Shown: piece after piece, positions 42,049 to 51,159 of the stretch | Layout of the letters: each line of letters begins with the position of its first letter | Position numbering within the stretch: the stretch's first letter is position 1 | Assembly (NCBI RefSeq): GCF_900110945.1 | Contig: NZ_FOFL01000002.1 | Span: 434,001-498,000 of the forward strand | Origin: Devosia sp. YR412 | GTDB taxonomy: Bacteria > Pseudomonadota > Alphaproteobacteria > Rhizobiales > Devosiaceae | Reading direction: 5' to 3' | Length of the DNA: 64,000 bases | The notes under the pieces: generated by a model | The model's database searches: none | What the model was told of the DNA's origin: nothing | Seen by the model: the letters and a program-made list of their open reading frames with translations, nothing else | Translations under genes and position numbers: made by a program

Positions 42049-42074
42049 TCTCGCCCGCTTGCATGCTAAAGTTT

Positions 42075-42101
42075 GAGGCGACCTTCGGGTCGCCTCTTTC
42101 G
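42075..42101 (+). terminator. Terminator between rplY and pth
   Basis: Stem GAGGCGACC/GGTCGCCTC (42075-42083 with 42088-42096), loop TTCG, then TTTCGTTT. It ends only 16 bases before the pth start, so pth must depend on read-through or partial termination. Confidence 0.75.
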
Positions 42102-42117
42102 TTTCTGGAGATGCGTG

Positions 42118-42738
42118 ATGAAACTGCTTGTGGGCCTGGGCAATCCCGGCGGCCAGTATGAGGGCAATCGCCACAATATCGGCTTCATGGCGCTCGACGC
42201 CATCGCCCGCGAATATTCCATTACCCAGTTTCGCGCCAAGCATTCGGGCCTTTTGGCCGAAGGCAGCATTGGCGGCGAGAAGGTGATCCTGCTCAAGCCG
42301 CAGACCTTCATGAACCGCTCGGGCGACAGCGTCCAGCAGGTCGCCAAATTCTTCAAGATCGAACCTGCGGACGTGATCGTCCTCTATGACGAGCTCGACC
42401 TCGTGGCCGGCAAGGTGCGCGTCAAGGTCGGCGGCGGCAATGGCGGGCACAATGGCCTGCGCTCGATCGATCCGCAGATCGGGCTCAACTACAAGCGCGT
42501 CCGCCTCGGCATCGGCCATCCCGGCAAGGAAAACGTCACCCACCATGTGCTGGGCGATTTTGCCAAGGCCGATCAGGTTTGGTTGGCGCCGCTGCTCGAT
42601 GCGATCGCCAAAAACGTCGGCATGCTGCTGAGCGGCGATGATGCCGGCTTCATGAACAAGCTGGCGCTGGCCACCAAGCCGGAGGCCGAGGAAAAGCCGG
42701 CGCCCAAGGCGCAGAGCCATATCCGGCAGGCGCGGTAG
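42118..42738 (+). CDS. pth: Peptidyl-tRNA hydrolase, C-terminally truncated by an amber codon
   Basis: 206 residues. It recycles peptidyl-tRNA released during translation and is essential in most bacteria. The catalytic core is complete: GLGNPGGQYEGNRHNIGF with catalytic His19, KPQTFMNRSG and YDELDL with the catalytic Asp. The protein stops after SHIRQAR at a TAG. The 24 codons after that stop stay open in the same frame and encode TSPKVEVPKSGPMADMLKKL plus LGGE, which is recognisably the conserved tail of rhizobial Pth proteins (Brucella Pth ends with a similar IPESGPMAEMLKKL stretch). A single CAG-to-TAG change explains it. The core should still work. Confidence 0.93.
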   Translation: MKLLVGLGNPGGQYEGNRHNIGFMALDAIAREYSITQFRAKHSGLLAEGSIGGEKVILLKPQTFMNRSGDSVQQVAKFFKIEPADVIVLYDELDLVAGKVRVKVGGGNGGHNGLRSIDPQIGLNYKRVRLGIGHPGKENVTHHVLGDFAKADQVWLAPLLDAIAKNVGMLLSGDDAGFMNKLALATKPEAEEKPAPKAQSHIRQAR

Positions 42739-42813
42739 ACAAGTCCGAAGGTAGAAGTGCCCAAGAGCGGGCCGATGGCGGATATGCTCAAGAAGCTCTT
42801 GGGCGGAGAGTAG
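42739..42813 (+). pseudogene. Detached in-frame tail of pth
   Basis: Twenty-four sense codons and a stop in the same frame as pth, directly after its TAG (42736-42738). The encoded GPMADMLKKLLGGE matches the C-terminal tail seen in related Pth proteins. It is translated only if the amber codon is read through. An internal GTG at 42757 could in principle start an 18-residue peptide, but no ribosome site supports it. Confidence 0.75.
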
Positions 42814-42845
42814 CGGCCGCGCCGGAGCGCAGCCGCCTGCTCAAA

Positions 42846-44147
42846 TCACGCCGCGCTGACGCGCCACACCGCATCGCCGACATCGTCCACCGCAAGCAGC
42901 GCGCCGTCCTTGGCCACCGCAACGCCGACCGGGCGCCCATGTGAGGTCTTTTCATCGGGGGCGAGGAAGCCGCCGAGGATGTCGATCCCCTGCCCGCTAG
43001 GCTTGCCGTCGGTGAAGGGCACGAGGATCACCTTGTAGCCAGAGAGCTTGCTGCGGTTCCACGAACCATGCTGGCCGATGACCATGCCGCCGGGCAGGCC
43101 GGGGAGCGTTTTCTCGGGCAACCAGCAGAGGCCGAGCGAGGCCGTGTGGCCGCCGAGCGCGTAATCTGGCTGGATGGCCCGTGCCACCAGCGCTGTATCC
43201 TGCGGCACGCGATCGTCCACGGTCTGGCCCCAATAGCTGAACGGCCAGCCATAAAAGCCGCCATCCTTGACCGAGGTCAGGTAATCGGGCGGGGTTTCGT
43301 CGCCGAGGCCATCGCGCTCGTTGACCACGGTCCAGAGCTCCCTGGTCTGCGGCTGCCAGGCCATGCCGACCGGATTGCGAAGGCCGGTGGCGAAGGGGCG
43401 GTTCTGGCCGGTGGCGAGGTCGAGCTCATAAATGGCGGCGCGGCCTTCTTCGGCCTCGAGACCATCGTCGCCGATATTGCTGAGCGAGCCGATGGCGACA
43501 TAGATCTTGCTGCCGTCTTCGCTGGCGATCAGATTGCGCGTCCAGTGCCCGCCGGGCTTCATATCCATCAGCTTGCGGCCGGGCGCAGTGATCTTGGTCT
43601 GGCCCGTCTCATAGGGGAAGGCCACAACGCTGTCGGTATTGCCGATGTAAAGCGTCGAGCCAATGAGCACCATGCCGAAGGGCTGGTTGAGGCCAGACAT
43701 GAACACTTCGCGCAGCTCCGGCACGCCATCGCCATCGGCGTCGCGCAGGATGGTGATCTGGTTGGCGCTGGGGCGCGTCGCGCCGGCGCGGCTCATCACC
43801 CGGTTCATTGCATAGTCGCGAATGGTCGAGACCGTGCCCGGCAGCGAGGCGGATTCAGCGACCAGCACGTCGCCATTGGGCAGCACATAGGCCCAGCGCG
43901 GGTGCTTGAGGCCCAAGGCAAAAGGCGTGACCTTGAGGCCAGGTGCGACGGAAGGCTTTTCGCCGTCTTTCCAGCCCATTGCCGTTGGCATTTTCAGCAT
44001 GGGCATGGCGCCCTGCGGCTTGGCGGCCGGAATGGCCGGCGTGGCGCCGAAGGCCTGGGCAAACGAACCCATGTGGCGGCCGCGATAATAATACCAGGCG
44101 GCAGCAGCAGCGGCGACCAGTACGACAAGAACAATAATGACGGCCAC
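42846..44147 (-). CDS. PQQ-dependent sugar dehydrogenase-like (sorbosone dehydrogenase) protein
   Basis: 433 residues. The GTG at 44147 has GGGAGG six bases upstream. An N-terminal membrane anchor ([23 protein letters not shown]) is followed by a six-bladed beta-propeller of the GDH-B/L-sorbosone dehydrogenase family: [48 protein letters not shown] and [16 protein letters not shown]. It probably oxidises a sugar or aldose in the periplasm with PQQ. No PQQ synthesis gene is nearby, so the cofactor would come from elsewhere or from outside. It is divergent from ychF. Confidence 0.9.
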   Translation of the reverse strand: MAVIIVLVVLVAAAAAAWYYYRGRHMGSFAQAFGATPAIPAAKPQGAMPMLKMPTAMGWKDGEKPSVAPGLKVTPFALGLKHPRWAYVLPNGDVLVAESASLPGTVSTIRDYAMNRVMSRAGATRPSANQITILRDADGDGVPELREVFMSGLNQPFGMVLIGSTLYIGNTDSVVAFPYETGQTKITAPGRKLMDMKPGGHWTRNLIASEDGSKIYVAIGSLSNIGDDGLEAEEGRAAIYELDLATGQNRPFATGLRNPVGMAWQPQTRELWTVVNERDGLGDETPPDYLTSVKDGGFYGWPFSYWGQTVDDRVPQDTALVARAIQPDYALGGHTASLGLCWLPEKTLPGLPGGMVIGQHGSWNRSKLSGYKVILVPFTDGKPSGQGIDILGGFLAPDEKTSHGRPVGVAVAKDGALLAVDDVGDAVWRVSAA

Positions 44148-44285
44148 AGCGCGCCTCCCAAACACTTGAATGGCAGAGGTAATAGGATGCTGGGGCCCAT
44201 CCGGCAAGGTGCCCATGCCCCGGCCAGCATTGACATCCGGCCCGATCCGAACCAAGTGGAGGCCAACAGTTTCCGGAGCATCCCC

Positions 44286-45383
44286 ATGGGTTTCAAGATG
44301 GGCATTGTCGGCCTGCCGAATGTCGGCAAGTCGACCCTTTTCAACGCACTGACGCGCACCGCCGCGGCAGCAGCAGCCAATTTCCCCTTCTGCACTATCG
44401 AGCCCAATGTCGGCGACGTGCCGGTGCCCGATGCGCGGCTGCAAAATCTCGCCACCATCGGCAAGTCGGTCAACGTGCTGCCGGCCCGCATGAGCTTTGT
44501 CGATATCGCCGGTCTGGTGAAGGGCGCATCGAAGGGCGAAGGCCTGGGCAACCAATTCCTCGCCAATATCCGCGAATGCGACGCCATCGCCTATGTGCTG
44601 CGCTGCTTTGAAGACGGCAATATCATCCACGTCGCCAACAAGGTCGATCCGCTGGCAGATGCCGAAGTGGTCGAGACCGAACTGATGCTGGCCGACCTCG
44701 AAAGCCTCGAGAAGCGCCGCACCGGCGTCGAAAAGAAGGCCAAGGGCAATGACAAGGACGCCAAGATCACGCTCGACCTGATCGACCGTTCGCTGGTCCT
44801 GCTGCGCGAAGGCAAGTCGGCGCGCTTCGTCGAGCGCTCGGCCGAGGAAGAAAAGAGCTTCCAGGAACTGCAGCTGCTGACGTCGAAGCCCGTGCTCTAT
44901 GTCTGCAATGTCGACGAAGGCTCGGCCGAAAACGGCAATGCCATGAGCAAGCTGGTCGAGAAATACGCTCACGACAATGGCGCCGGCGTGGTCATTATCT
45001 CCGCCGAGATCGAAAGCCAGCTGGCCCAGTTGCCCGATGCCGAACAGGCCGAATATCTTGAAAGCCTCGGCCTGCACGAAGCCGGCCTCAACCGGCTGAT
45101 CCGCGAGGCCTATGACCTGTTGGGCCTGCAGACCTATTTCACCGTCGGCCCCAAAGAAACCCGCGCCTGGACCATCCACAAGGGCGACAAGGCTCCCGCC
45201 GCCGCCGGCGTCATCCACTCCGATTTCGAGCGCGGCTTCATCCGCGCCCAGACCATCGGCTATGAGGACTTCGTGAGCCTGGGTGGTGAAGTCGCCGCCA
45301 AGGAAGCCGGCAAGGCCCGCGACGAAGGCAAGGAATATGTCGTCAAGGACGGCGACGTGATGCTGTTCAAGTTTAATACTTAG
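44286..45383 (+). CDS. ychF: Redox-regulated ATPase YchF (Obg-family)
   Basis: 365-residue ribosome-associated P-loop NTPase that prefers ATP over GTP. G1 is [10 protein letters not shown]3 is [20 protein letters not shown], and the ATP-favouring G4 site is NVDE in [10 protein letters not shown]. The C-terminal TGS domain ([34 protein letters not shown]) is complete. The ATG at 44286 opens [17 protein letters not shown]. It is often found next to pth, and here they are separated only by the sugar dehydrogenase. Confidence 0.97.
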   Translation: MGFKMGIVGLPNVGKSTLFNALTRTAAAAAANFPFCTIEPNVGDVPVPDARLQNLATIGKSVNVLPARMSFVDIAGLVKGASKGEGLGNQFLANIRECDAIAYVLRCFEDGNIIHVANKVDPLADAEVVETELMLADLESLEKRRTGVEKKAKGNDKDAKITLDLIDRSLVLLREGKSARFVERSAEEEKSFQELQLLTSKPVLYVCNVDEGSAENGNAMSKLVEKYAHDNGAGVVIISAEIESQLAQLPDAEQAEYLESLGLHEAGLNRLIREAYDLLGLQTYFTVGPKETRAWTIHKGDKAPAAAGVIHSDFERGFIRAQTIGYEDFVSLGGEVAAKEAGKARDEGKEYVVKDGDVMLFKFNT

Positions 45384-45491
45384 CGTCGGCGGCCTGTGGC
45401 CGCAAATCCGCTCCAGTGGCGCGAATTTAGACCTCAAGGCCCGAAGAGCTATGCTCGCAGGTCCCGGACGTACCGCACACCCGATCTCCCC

Positions 45492-45559
45492 ACCACCTTG
45501 CGGCCGTTGCGCAATCTCAAGATGGATCCCGGCTCAAGGCCGGGATGACACCGTGGGTG
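45492..45559 (+). repeat. Dispersed intergenic repeat, copy 1
   Basis: Begins ACCACCTTGCGG, then a variable 9-10 bases, then ATCTCAAGATGG and the hairpin ATCCCGG-CTCAAGG-CCGGGAT followed by GACACCGTGGG. Nearly the same unit occurs inverted at 62857-62921, and its second half occurs at 62952-63000. It lies after ychF. Confidence 0.75.
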
Positions 45560-45603
45560 CGGCACCTTTGTGCCCACAAATATCCTCACCCGCCCTTCGG
45601 GCA

Positions 45604-45626
45604 CCCTCTCCCGCAAGGGGAGAGGG
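45604..45626. repeat. Intergenic hairpin CCCTCTCCC/GGGGAGAGGG
   Basis: A GCAA-loop hairpin with a stem of at least 9 bp, at the end of the gene-free stretch 45384-45633. This CCCTCTCCC-GCAA-GGGGAGAGGG form is a common intergenic element of alphaproteobacteria; it has only one copy in this window. It could serve as a transcript end for ychF or for the convergent PhyH gene. Confidence 0.55.
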
Positions 45627-45633
45627 GAGAAGC

Positions 45634-46455
45634 CTAGTGCGGCCCCATTGCCGCTTCCTGCAGCGTGCCACAGGGTCCACCGTCCATGTTGACCGCGATC
45701 TCCCGCGCTGCCCCGTCAAAGCTCATGGCTTCGTACCAGTGGCTGATCTCTTTCGTGCTCCCCGGGATATAGTGGAAAATCAGTGAGCGGCGGAAGCGGT
45801 CCTGGCTGGTATTGGGCGTCGAACCGTGGATGACGCTGCCGTTGAAGAATAGTACGTCGCCGGCCTTGAGCTGCATCATTTCGGGTTCAAGGCCTTCGGG
45901 CGGCTCGACATGTTCGGTGGTGAAGAACAGCGCCGGATCGGCCTGTTCGGGGCAGGCGATGTCGAGCATCGCCGTCTGCGGCACGCACATCATGCCGCCA
46001 TTCTCCGCATCGGCATCGTCCACCGCGATCCAGGCCGCCATGCAGGTGCCCGGTTTCACCCGCAGGTAGAAATTGTCCTGGTGTAGGTCCTGCCCGCGGG
46101 CGCCCGGCGGCTTGAAATAGAACATCGACTGCACGGCAAACGGCTCCTCGCCGAAGAGATCCGCCAGGATGGGACGAAGGCGCGGATCCAGCATGAAGCG
46201 CATGGCCAATTGGCCGACCGCTTTGTCGGCATGCTTGTGCGGATGCATCATGCGCGGATAGCGCGCCAGCGGGTCATTGGCGGAGCCGCTCCTTGGCACG
46301 TCCGACAGACCGGGCACCGGACCATCGGCCGCTGCCGCCATGTAGGTCGCGCGGATTTCGGCGATCTCCTCGGGCGAGATCAGCCCGCGGATCGCCAGAA
46401 ATCCGTCGCGCTCGAACTGGCTGGCTTGCGCCTGGTTGAGATAGTCATGTGTCAT
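45634..46455 (-). CDS. Phytanoyl-CoA dioxygenase (PhyH) family protein
   Basis: 273-residue Fe(II)/2-oxoglutarate oxygenase. The full triad is visible: HxD in DLHQDNFYLR, distal His in SVIHGSTPN, and the 2-oxoglutarate Arg in DRFRRSLIFHY. Stronger family match than the PhyH protein at 28.5 kb and not a close paralogue of it. It is divergent from an AraC regulator with an 86-bp gap, so that regulator probably controls it. Substrate unknown; ectoine hydroxylase-like or small-metabolite hydroxylation are possible within this family. Confidence 0.9.
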   Translation of the reverse strand: MTHDYLNQAQASQFERDGFLAIRGLISPEEIAEIRATYMAAAADGPVPGLSDVPRSGSANDPLARYPRMMHPHKHADKAVGQLAMRFMLDPRLRPILADLFGEEPFAVQSMFYFKPPGARGQDLHQDNFYLRVKPGTCMAAWIAVDDADAENGGMMCVPQTAMLDIACPEQADPALFFTTEHVEPPEGLEPEMMQLKAGDVLFFNGSVIHGSTPNTSQDRFRRSLIFHYIPGSTKEISHWYEAMSFDGAAREIAVNMDGGPCGTLQEAAMGPH

Positions 46456-46541
46456 GTGAAAGCTCCCGTTTGATCGAAAGCTAGGCGGATTGTGGCGGCA
46501 CGGCCATGGAACAAGCTGCCAAAGATATGTAATATCCTGCT

Positions 46542-47354
46542 ATGCCTGAGATCACCGAAGCTCCGTATCAAGCCCTCCAGCGCCTGCTGACCGGACATTT
46601 CCGTGAGACATTGGGCTATCGCGCGCTGCGCAAACAGGGCGTCGACGACTGGCTACTAATTCACACGATCGAAGGCCGCGGCCGCTTCGGGCACCCAAAG
46701 GGCGACCTGATCGTCGGGCCGGGCGACTGGGTCCTGCTCAAACCCGGTACGGCGCATGACTATGGCGTCGAGGCCTCGCTTGAACGTTGGGAATTACTCT
46801 GGGCGCACTTCCAACCGCGCAGCGACTGGCTCGACTGGTTGAACTGGCCTGCCGTCGCCCCCGGCCTGCTGCATCTGCATATCGCGGACGATGGGGCGCT
46901 GGCGCAGCAGTTCGCAACCGTACACGCCCAGCTCAACAGTCCGCATCGTCGGAACGAGGCTTTGGCCATGCATGCGCTGGAAGCTGTGTTGCTGAGCTGC
47001 GACCAACACAATCCGCGCGCTGAAATCCGCCAAGGAGACGCTCGCATTCAGAGGGCGCTGGACCATATCGACCGGCACCTGTCGGAAAAACTGTTGATCG
47101 ACGACATCGCCGCCGCGATCGGCCTCTCGCCGTCGCGGCTGGCGCATCTGTTCCGGGCGGAAACCGGACAGACCGTGCAGAGCCATACAGAAACCCGGCG
47201 CATGCAGCTTGCCACCGACCTGCTGCGCCGCACCGGTTTTCCCATCAAGCAGATCGCTGCCCAATGCGGCTTCGAGAGCCAGTTCTACTTCTCGCAGCGC
47301 TTCCGGCGTTTTGCCGGACTATCGCCGCTGGCCTTCAGACAGGCGCGAGACTAG
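46542..47354 (+). CDS. AraC-family regulator divergent from the PhyH gene
   Basis: 270 residues with an N-terminal cupin-like sensing domain (about 20-110; HPKGDLIVGPGDWVLLKPGTAHDYG) and a C-terminal pair of helix-turn-helix motifs (IDDIAAAIGLSPSRLAHLFRAETGQ and PIKQIAAQCGFESQFYFSQRFRRFAGLSPLAFR). The sensing domain resembles arabinose/sugar-type AraC regulators. It is the likely activator of the divergent oxygenase gene. The 3' end overlaps the convergent kinase-like gene by 4 bp. Confidence 0.9.
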   Translation: MPEITEAPYQALQRLLTGHFRETLGYRALRKQGVDDWLLIHTIEGRGRFGHPKGDLIVGPGDWVLLKPGTAHDYGVEASLERWELLWAHFQPRSDWLDWLNWPAVAPGLLHLHIADDGALAQQFATVHAQLNSPHRRNEALAMHALEAVLLSCDQHNPRAEIRQGDARIQRALDHIDRHLSEKLLIDDIAAAIGLSPSRLAHLFRAETGQTVQSHTETRRMQLATDLLRRTGFPIKQIAAQCGFESQFYFSQRFRRFAGLSPLAFRQARD

Positions 47355-47872
47355 CGGCTGGTCCCCGCGAGGATCGCCTCGACCACCTGCGTCAGGGGGC
47401 GCCTGGCGTCCACCCGCATTCCGACCGCCGGCGTGTCTTCCCCGCTGGCCTGGACGCGTAGCACGAGAGCCCGCTCTTCCGGCTGCGAGCCCCATTCATC
47501 CACCCGGCCGAGCAGCCGCCGTTCGAGCGTTGCAGGATCGACCTCCAGCACGAAGACGTCATCCAGCAGGTCGATGAAGCGGTGGAAATTCCGCGAGCCG
47601 CCGCAGAAGAAGGAGACCGGGTGGCTGTGATCGGCGATTACCGCCCTGACCTTGGCCAGGTCCCATATGTGATGCTGCTGCAGAAAGGCGAGGTCCCCGG
47701 CATAGCGCTGGGAGGTGTCGTTATCCAGCGGCGCGCCCGTTTCCGGATCGCCCTGATAGGCCAGCACGCGATCGCCATGCACGACATGATAGCCACGCCG
47801 TTCAAGCTCCTCGGCCACCGAGGTCTTGCCGGTTCCGGAAACGCCCTCGATGAGATAATTCCTGATCCCCAC
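47351..47872 (-). CDS. P-loop kinase-like ATPase
   Basis: 173 residues with Walker A in EGVSGTGKTSVAEEL (residues about 9-23) at the N-terminus and the adenylate-kinase-like layout of small nucleotide/shikimate-type kinases. The DHSHPVSFFCGGSRN segment marks the conserved ATP-binding protein group often annotated as AAA or nucleoside kinase. Substrate unknown. It lies 14 bp downstream of the AraC gene on the same strand and may be co-transcribed with it. Confidence 0.82.
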   Translation of the reverse strand: MGIRNYLIEGVSGTGKTSVAEELERRGYHVVHGDRVLAYQGDPETGAPLDNDTSQRYAGDLAFLQQHHIWDLAKVRAVIADHSHPVSFFCGGSRNFHRFIDLLDDVFVLEVDPATLERRLLGRVDEWGSQPEERALVLRVQASGEDTPAVGMRVDARRPLTQVVEAILAGTSR

Positions 47873-47886
47873 GCTGCCGCCCCTCC

Positions 47887-48807
47887 TTAGTCGCCGATCG
47901 TATCTCGCCGCATCTGGCTCGGCGTCATGCCATATGCATTGCGGAAGTGCTCGTAGAACTGCGTCTGGCTGACGAATCCGGCCTGGAAGGCCACATTGGC
48001 GATCGATAGCGAACCGTCAAACAGCAGCGATCGCGCACGGATCAGCCGCATCCGTGTGACGAATTTCTGCACCGAGATATGCATCACCTTGGTGAAGAGG
48101 TTGGTCGCGTAATTGGGATGGAGGCCCACCACTTTGGCGATGTCCTCGGCGCTGAGCGGATCAGTGATATTCTCAACGATGTGGCGCACCATGCGCACCA
48201 CATAGCGCACCGGCGAGCCGGTTCGGGTGCGGGTCCCGGTCTTTTCCACCCACGCCGGCAGCAGCGTGTCCCAGCCGGTGATGGCGGCGCGGCGAAACAT
48301 CGTGCCGATTTCGGAGCGCACGATATCGGTGCGCAGCGCATTGCCGCTGCGATAATCCTGGTGCCAGCGCTCCAGCGTTTCGAGACCGATACAGTCCGGA
48401 TTGAGCTGGATGACGCCACCGCCCATCAGCGTTTCGGTCAACCGGCCCAGTTGTGGCATTTCGAGAAAGGCGTCCATCGGCAGGTAGATATTGATCTGCC
48501 GGCCGTCACCAATGTCACTGAGCCCCACGGTCTGATGCGGTATGCCGGCCCAGAAAGCCACCAGGCGGCCGGACCCCATGGTCGCCGGCCCGCCGTCAAA
48601 CACATAATCCATGCTTCCGTCGGTGAGCCAATTGAACTCGATATGGCCGTGGCTATGCGGCGCCGCCATCAGCTGGGGCGGAAAGGAGCGAATGCCGAAG
48701 CGCCCGAAAGCCTTGCCCGACGAATAAAAACTGCGGTCCGGACGCGGCGTCGGGCGCGGCGCTTTTTCGCGCATCGGCAGCGCTATGGGCGCTTTTTCAT
48801 CAATCAT
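47887..48807 (-). CDS. AraC-family regulator of the ABC importer (AgpT-like)
   Basis: 306 residues. N-terminal cupin sensing domain (HSHGHIEFNWLTDGSMDYVFDGGPATMGSGRLVAFWAGIPHQTVGL) and a C-terminal double helix-turn-helix (SAEDIAKVVGLHPNYATNLFTKVMHIS and SIANVAFQAGFVSQTQFYEHFRNAYGMTPSQMRR), like MelR. It is divergent from the importer operon. Family knowledge: in Sinorhizobium meliloti an AraC-type activator (AgpT) drives the alpha-galactoside agp/mel genes, and the arrangement here is the same. Two in-frame ATGs (48807 and 48774) are possible; I use the first. Confidence 0.88.
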   Translation of the reverse strand: MIDEKAPIALPMREKAPRPTPRPDRSFYSSGKAFGRFGIRSFPPQLMAAPHSHGHIEFNWLTDGSMDYVFDGGPATMGSGRLVAFWAGIPHQTVGLSDIGDGRQINIYLPMDAFLEMPQLGRLTETLMGGGVIQLNPDCIGLETLERWHQDYRSGNALRTDIVRSEIGTMFRRAAITGWDTLLPAWVEKTGTRTRTGSPVRYVVRMVRHIVENITDPLSAEDIAKVVGLHPNYATNLFTKVMHISVQKFVTRMRLIRARSLLFDGSLSIANVAFQAGFVSQTQFYEHFRNAYGMTPSQMRRDTIGD

Positions 48808-48843
48808 ACTTATCCGTCAATTTCTTAGAAAACCGGAATAAGT
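48808..48843. promoter_or_regulatory. Possible AraC operator upstream of the importer
   Basis: ACTTATCCG (48808-48816) and CGGAATAAGT (48834-48843) form an imperfect dyad with a 17-bp centre, differing by one inserted base. The position just outside the AraC start and ahead of the importer genes fits a regulator site. Confidence 0.35.
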
Positions 48844-48966
48844 CTCTATCATCCCGGATTGTATCAAATCTGGCAAGCGATAGGCTTTTGGCTTGAGCAC
48901 GGGATGAAGCCGGGAGGAGTGTCCGGTTATGGCAAGCAATGCCGGCCCGCTGCCATGGGAGGTTTT

Positions 48967-51060
48967 ATGAAACGACACACTTTTGCCCTTGGCGGGGCAG
49001 GATTGATGCTGGGCATTTCGCTGATTGCCGCGCAGGCACAGACCGTAGCGCCCACCACGCCGCCGGCGCCACCACAGTTTGACGCGCAGCAGACGCCGAC
49101 CTTTGTCGGCATTGCCGACATTCTCGAATTCAAGGCGCTGCCGGAATATCACGAGCCCGATTATGTGAGGGCCTTCGTCGATGCCGGCAAGCTGCCGCCG
49201 GTTGCCGAGCGCCTGCCCAAGGAACCGCTGGTCTACAAGACTGGCAACATGCCTGACGGCACTGGCGTCTATGGCGACGTTATCCGCCACGTCATCGGCG
49301 GCCGTCCCGAAGGCTGGAACTATAGCGCCGGCCAGACGCAGGGCTGGGGCGGCATCGACATCGGCCTCTCCGAATGCCTGACGCGCACCGGCCCGCTGTT
49401 CCAGGTCAAGGCCGAGGAACTGGCGCCGCTGCCGAACCTCGCCAAGAGCTGGGAATGGTCCGAAGACGGCCATGAGCTGACCATGCACCTCATCGAAGGC
49501 GCCAAGTGGTCCGACGGCGACCCCTTCGATGCCGAAGACATCATGTTCTACTGGAACGATGTACTGATCGACCCGCAGGTCACCCCGCTCAACGGCGCCT
49601 CGCCCGAAACCTTCGGTGAAGGCACCACGCTCGAGCAGGTCGACGCCTACACCATCAAGTGGACCTTCAAGGAAGTCCGCCCGACGCAGTATCTCTACTC
49701 CATGGCCTATGGCAATTTCTGCCCCGGTCCGAGCCATATCCTCAAGGCCGAACACCCGGCCTACAAGGATGGCGCCACCTACGACCAGTTCAAGAACGCC
49801 TTCCCGCCCGAATATCTGAACATGCCGACCATGGGTGGCTGGGCGCCGGTGGAATATCGCGCCGACGACATCATCGTGCTACGTCGCAATCCCTACTACT
49901 GGAAGGTCGACGAGAACGGCAACCAGCTGCCATACCTCGACGAAATGCAGTACCGCCTGTCGACCTGGGCCGATCGTGACGTGCAGGCCGTGGCCGGCTC
50001 GGGCGATCTGTCCAACCTCGAACAGCCGGAAAGCTTCGTCGAAGCCCTGCGCCGTTCCGCCGAGGACAGCGCTCCGGCCCGTCTGGCCTTTGGTGCCCGC
50101 ACTATTTCCTACTCGATCTATCCGAACCTGTCGGCCAATGGCTGGGGTGAGCCCGATGCCCGCGGCCAGGCCGTGCGCGAGCTGAACCGCAATCTCGACT
50201 TCCGCAAGGCCATCAGTTACGCGCTGGATCGCCAGTCCCTGGGCGAAGCCCTGGTCCGTGGCCCCTTCACTTCGCCCTATGCCGGCGGCCTGATGGTCCC
50301 AACCAGCTATTATGACGACGCATCGACGGTCTACTATCCCTACTCGCTCGAGGACGCCAAGGCGCTGCTCGAACAGGCAGGCCTCGTCGATACCGACGGC
50401 AATGGCTTCGTCAACTTCCCGGCCGATGTGCAGGGCGGTGCCGACGTCGAAATCACCATGCTGTCGACCATCGACTACCAGACCGACAAGAGCCTCGCCG
50501 AAGGCGTTATCGCCCAGATGGAACGGCTTGGCCTGCGCGTCATCTCGCAGTCCCAGGCGGGCAATCAGCGCGACGCCAATGAACAGGCCGGCAAGTTCGA
50601 CTGGACCCTGCGCCGCAACGACTCCGAGCTGATCACCGTGGTGCAGAACACCCAGAACCTGGCCCCCACCGGCCCGCAGATCAGCCGTGGCCACCGCGCC
50701 GGCACCGACGGGACGCAGGATCTGCTGCCCTTCGAGCAGGAGATGGTCGATACAGTCAATGCCTTCGTCGGAACTGCCGATCCGGCTGAGCGCATCGAAC
50801 TGATGAAGACCTACCAGCATCTCTTCACCGAGAATGTCTATGGTATCGGCCTGACCCAGTATCCGGGCGCCCTGATCATCAACAAGCGCTTTGCCAACGT
50901 TCCTGCCGGCACCCCGATCCTGCAGTTCAACTGGGCGGAAGATGGCCTGATCCGCGAACGTCTCTACGTTCCCGAAGATGCCCAGACCACCAACGAGCTG
51001 CATCCGGATACACTGCCGGGCGCACCGGGCAAGGGCAACGGCCCGATCGCCTCGAACTAG
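48967..51060 (+). CDS. ABC importer substrate-binding protein (AgpA-like)
   Basis: 697-residue periplasmic binding protein of the peptide/opine/nickel (SBP family 5) class. A Sec signal (MKRHTFALGGAGLMLGISLIAAQAQT) is followed by the long family-5 fold with LPNLAKSWEWSEDGHELTMHLIEGAKWSDGDPFDAEDIMFYW and YSLEDAKALLEQAGLVDTDGNGF. Family knowledge: the rhizobial alpha-galactoside binding protein AgpA also belongs to this peptide-type class, so sugar rather than peptide transport is plausible beside two GH4 genes. The ATG at 48967 has GGGAGG upstream. First gene of the importer operon. Confidence 0.93.
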   Translation: MKRHTFALGGAGLMLGISLIAAQAQTVAPTTPPAPPQFDAQQTPTFVGIADILEFKALPEYHEPDYVRAFVDAGKLPPVAERLPKEPLVYKTGNMPDGTGVYGDVIRHVIGGRPEGWNYSAGQTQGWGGIDIGLSECLTRTGPLFQVKAEELAPLPNLAKSWEWSEDGHELTMHLIEGAKWSDGDPFDAEDIMFYWNDVLIDPQVTPLNGASPETFGEGTTLEQVDAYTIKWTFKEVRPTQYLYSMAYGNFCPGPSHILKAEHPAYKDGATYDQFKNAFPPEYLNMPTMGGWAPVEYRADDIIVLRRNPYYWKVDENGNQLPYLDEMQYRLSTWADRDVQAVAGSGDLSNLEQPESFVEALRRSAEDSAPARLAFGARTISYSIYPNLSANGWGEPDARGQAVRELNRNLDFRKAISYALDRQSLGEALVRGPFTSPYAGGLMVPTSYYDDASTVYYPYSLEDAKALLEQAGLVDTDGNGFVNFPADVQGGADVEITMLSTIDYQTDKSLAEGVIAQMERLGLRVISQSQAGNQRDANEQAGKFDWTLRRNDSELITVVQNTQNLAPTGPQISRGHRAGTDGTQDLLPFEQEMVDTVNAFVGTADPAERIELMKTYQHLFTENVYGIGLTQYPGALIINKRFANVPAGTPILQFNWAEDGLIRERLYVPEDAQTTNELHPDTLPGAPGKGNGPIASN

Positions 51061-51067
51061 TCAAAGC

Positions 51068-51091
51068 GGCGGGGGACTTCGGTCCCCCGCC
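51068..51091 (+). other. cUUCGg-loop hairpin between binding protein and permease
   Basis: Perfect 10-bp stem GGCGGGGGAC/GTCCCCCGCC closed by a TTCG tetraloop, 8 bases after the binding-protein stop. There is no T-run. Such hairpins protect the upstream mRNA from 3' exonucleases, so the binding protein is made in excess over the membrane parts. Confidence 0.75.
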
Positions 51092-51159
51092 ACCCCAAGC
51101 GACCTCAAGAGCTACATTCGGCGTCCGCCGCGCGGTCGCAGCAGAAGCGAGCCCTTTCT

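Noticed and set aside
43068-44285. A long N-terminal extension of ychF running back through the sugar dehydrogenase region
   Set aside because: The family start [17 protein letters not shown] is at 44286; the extension is antisense to the dehydrogenase gene.
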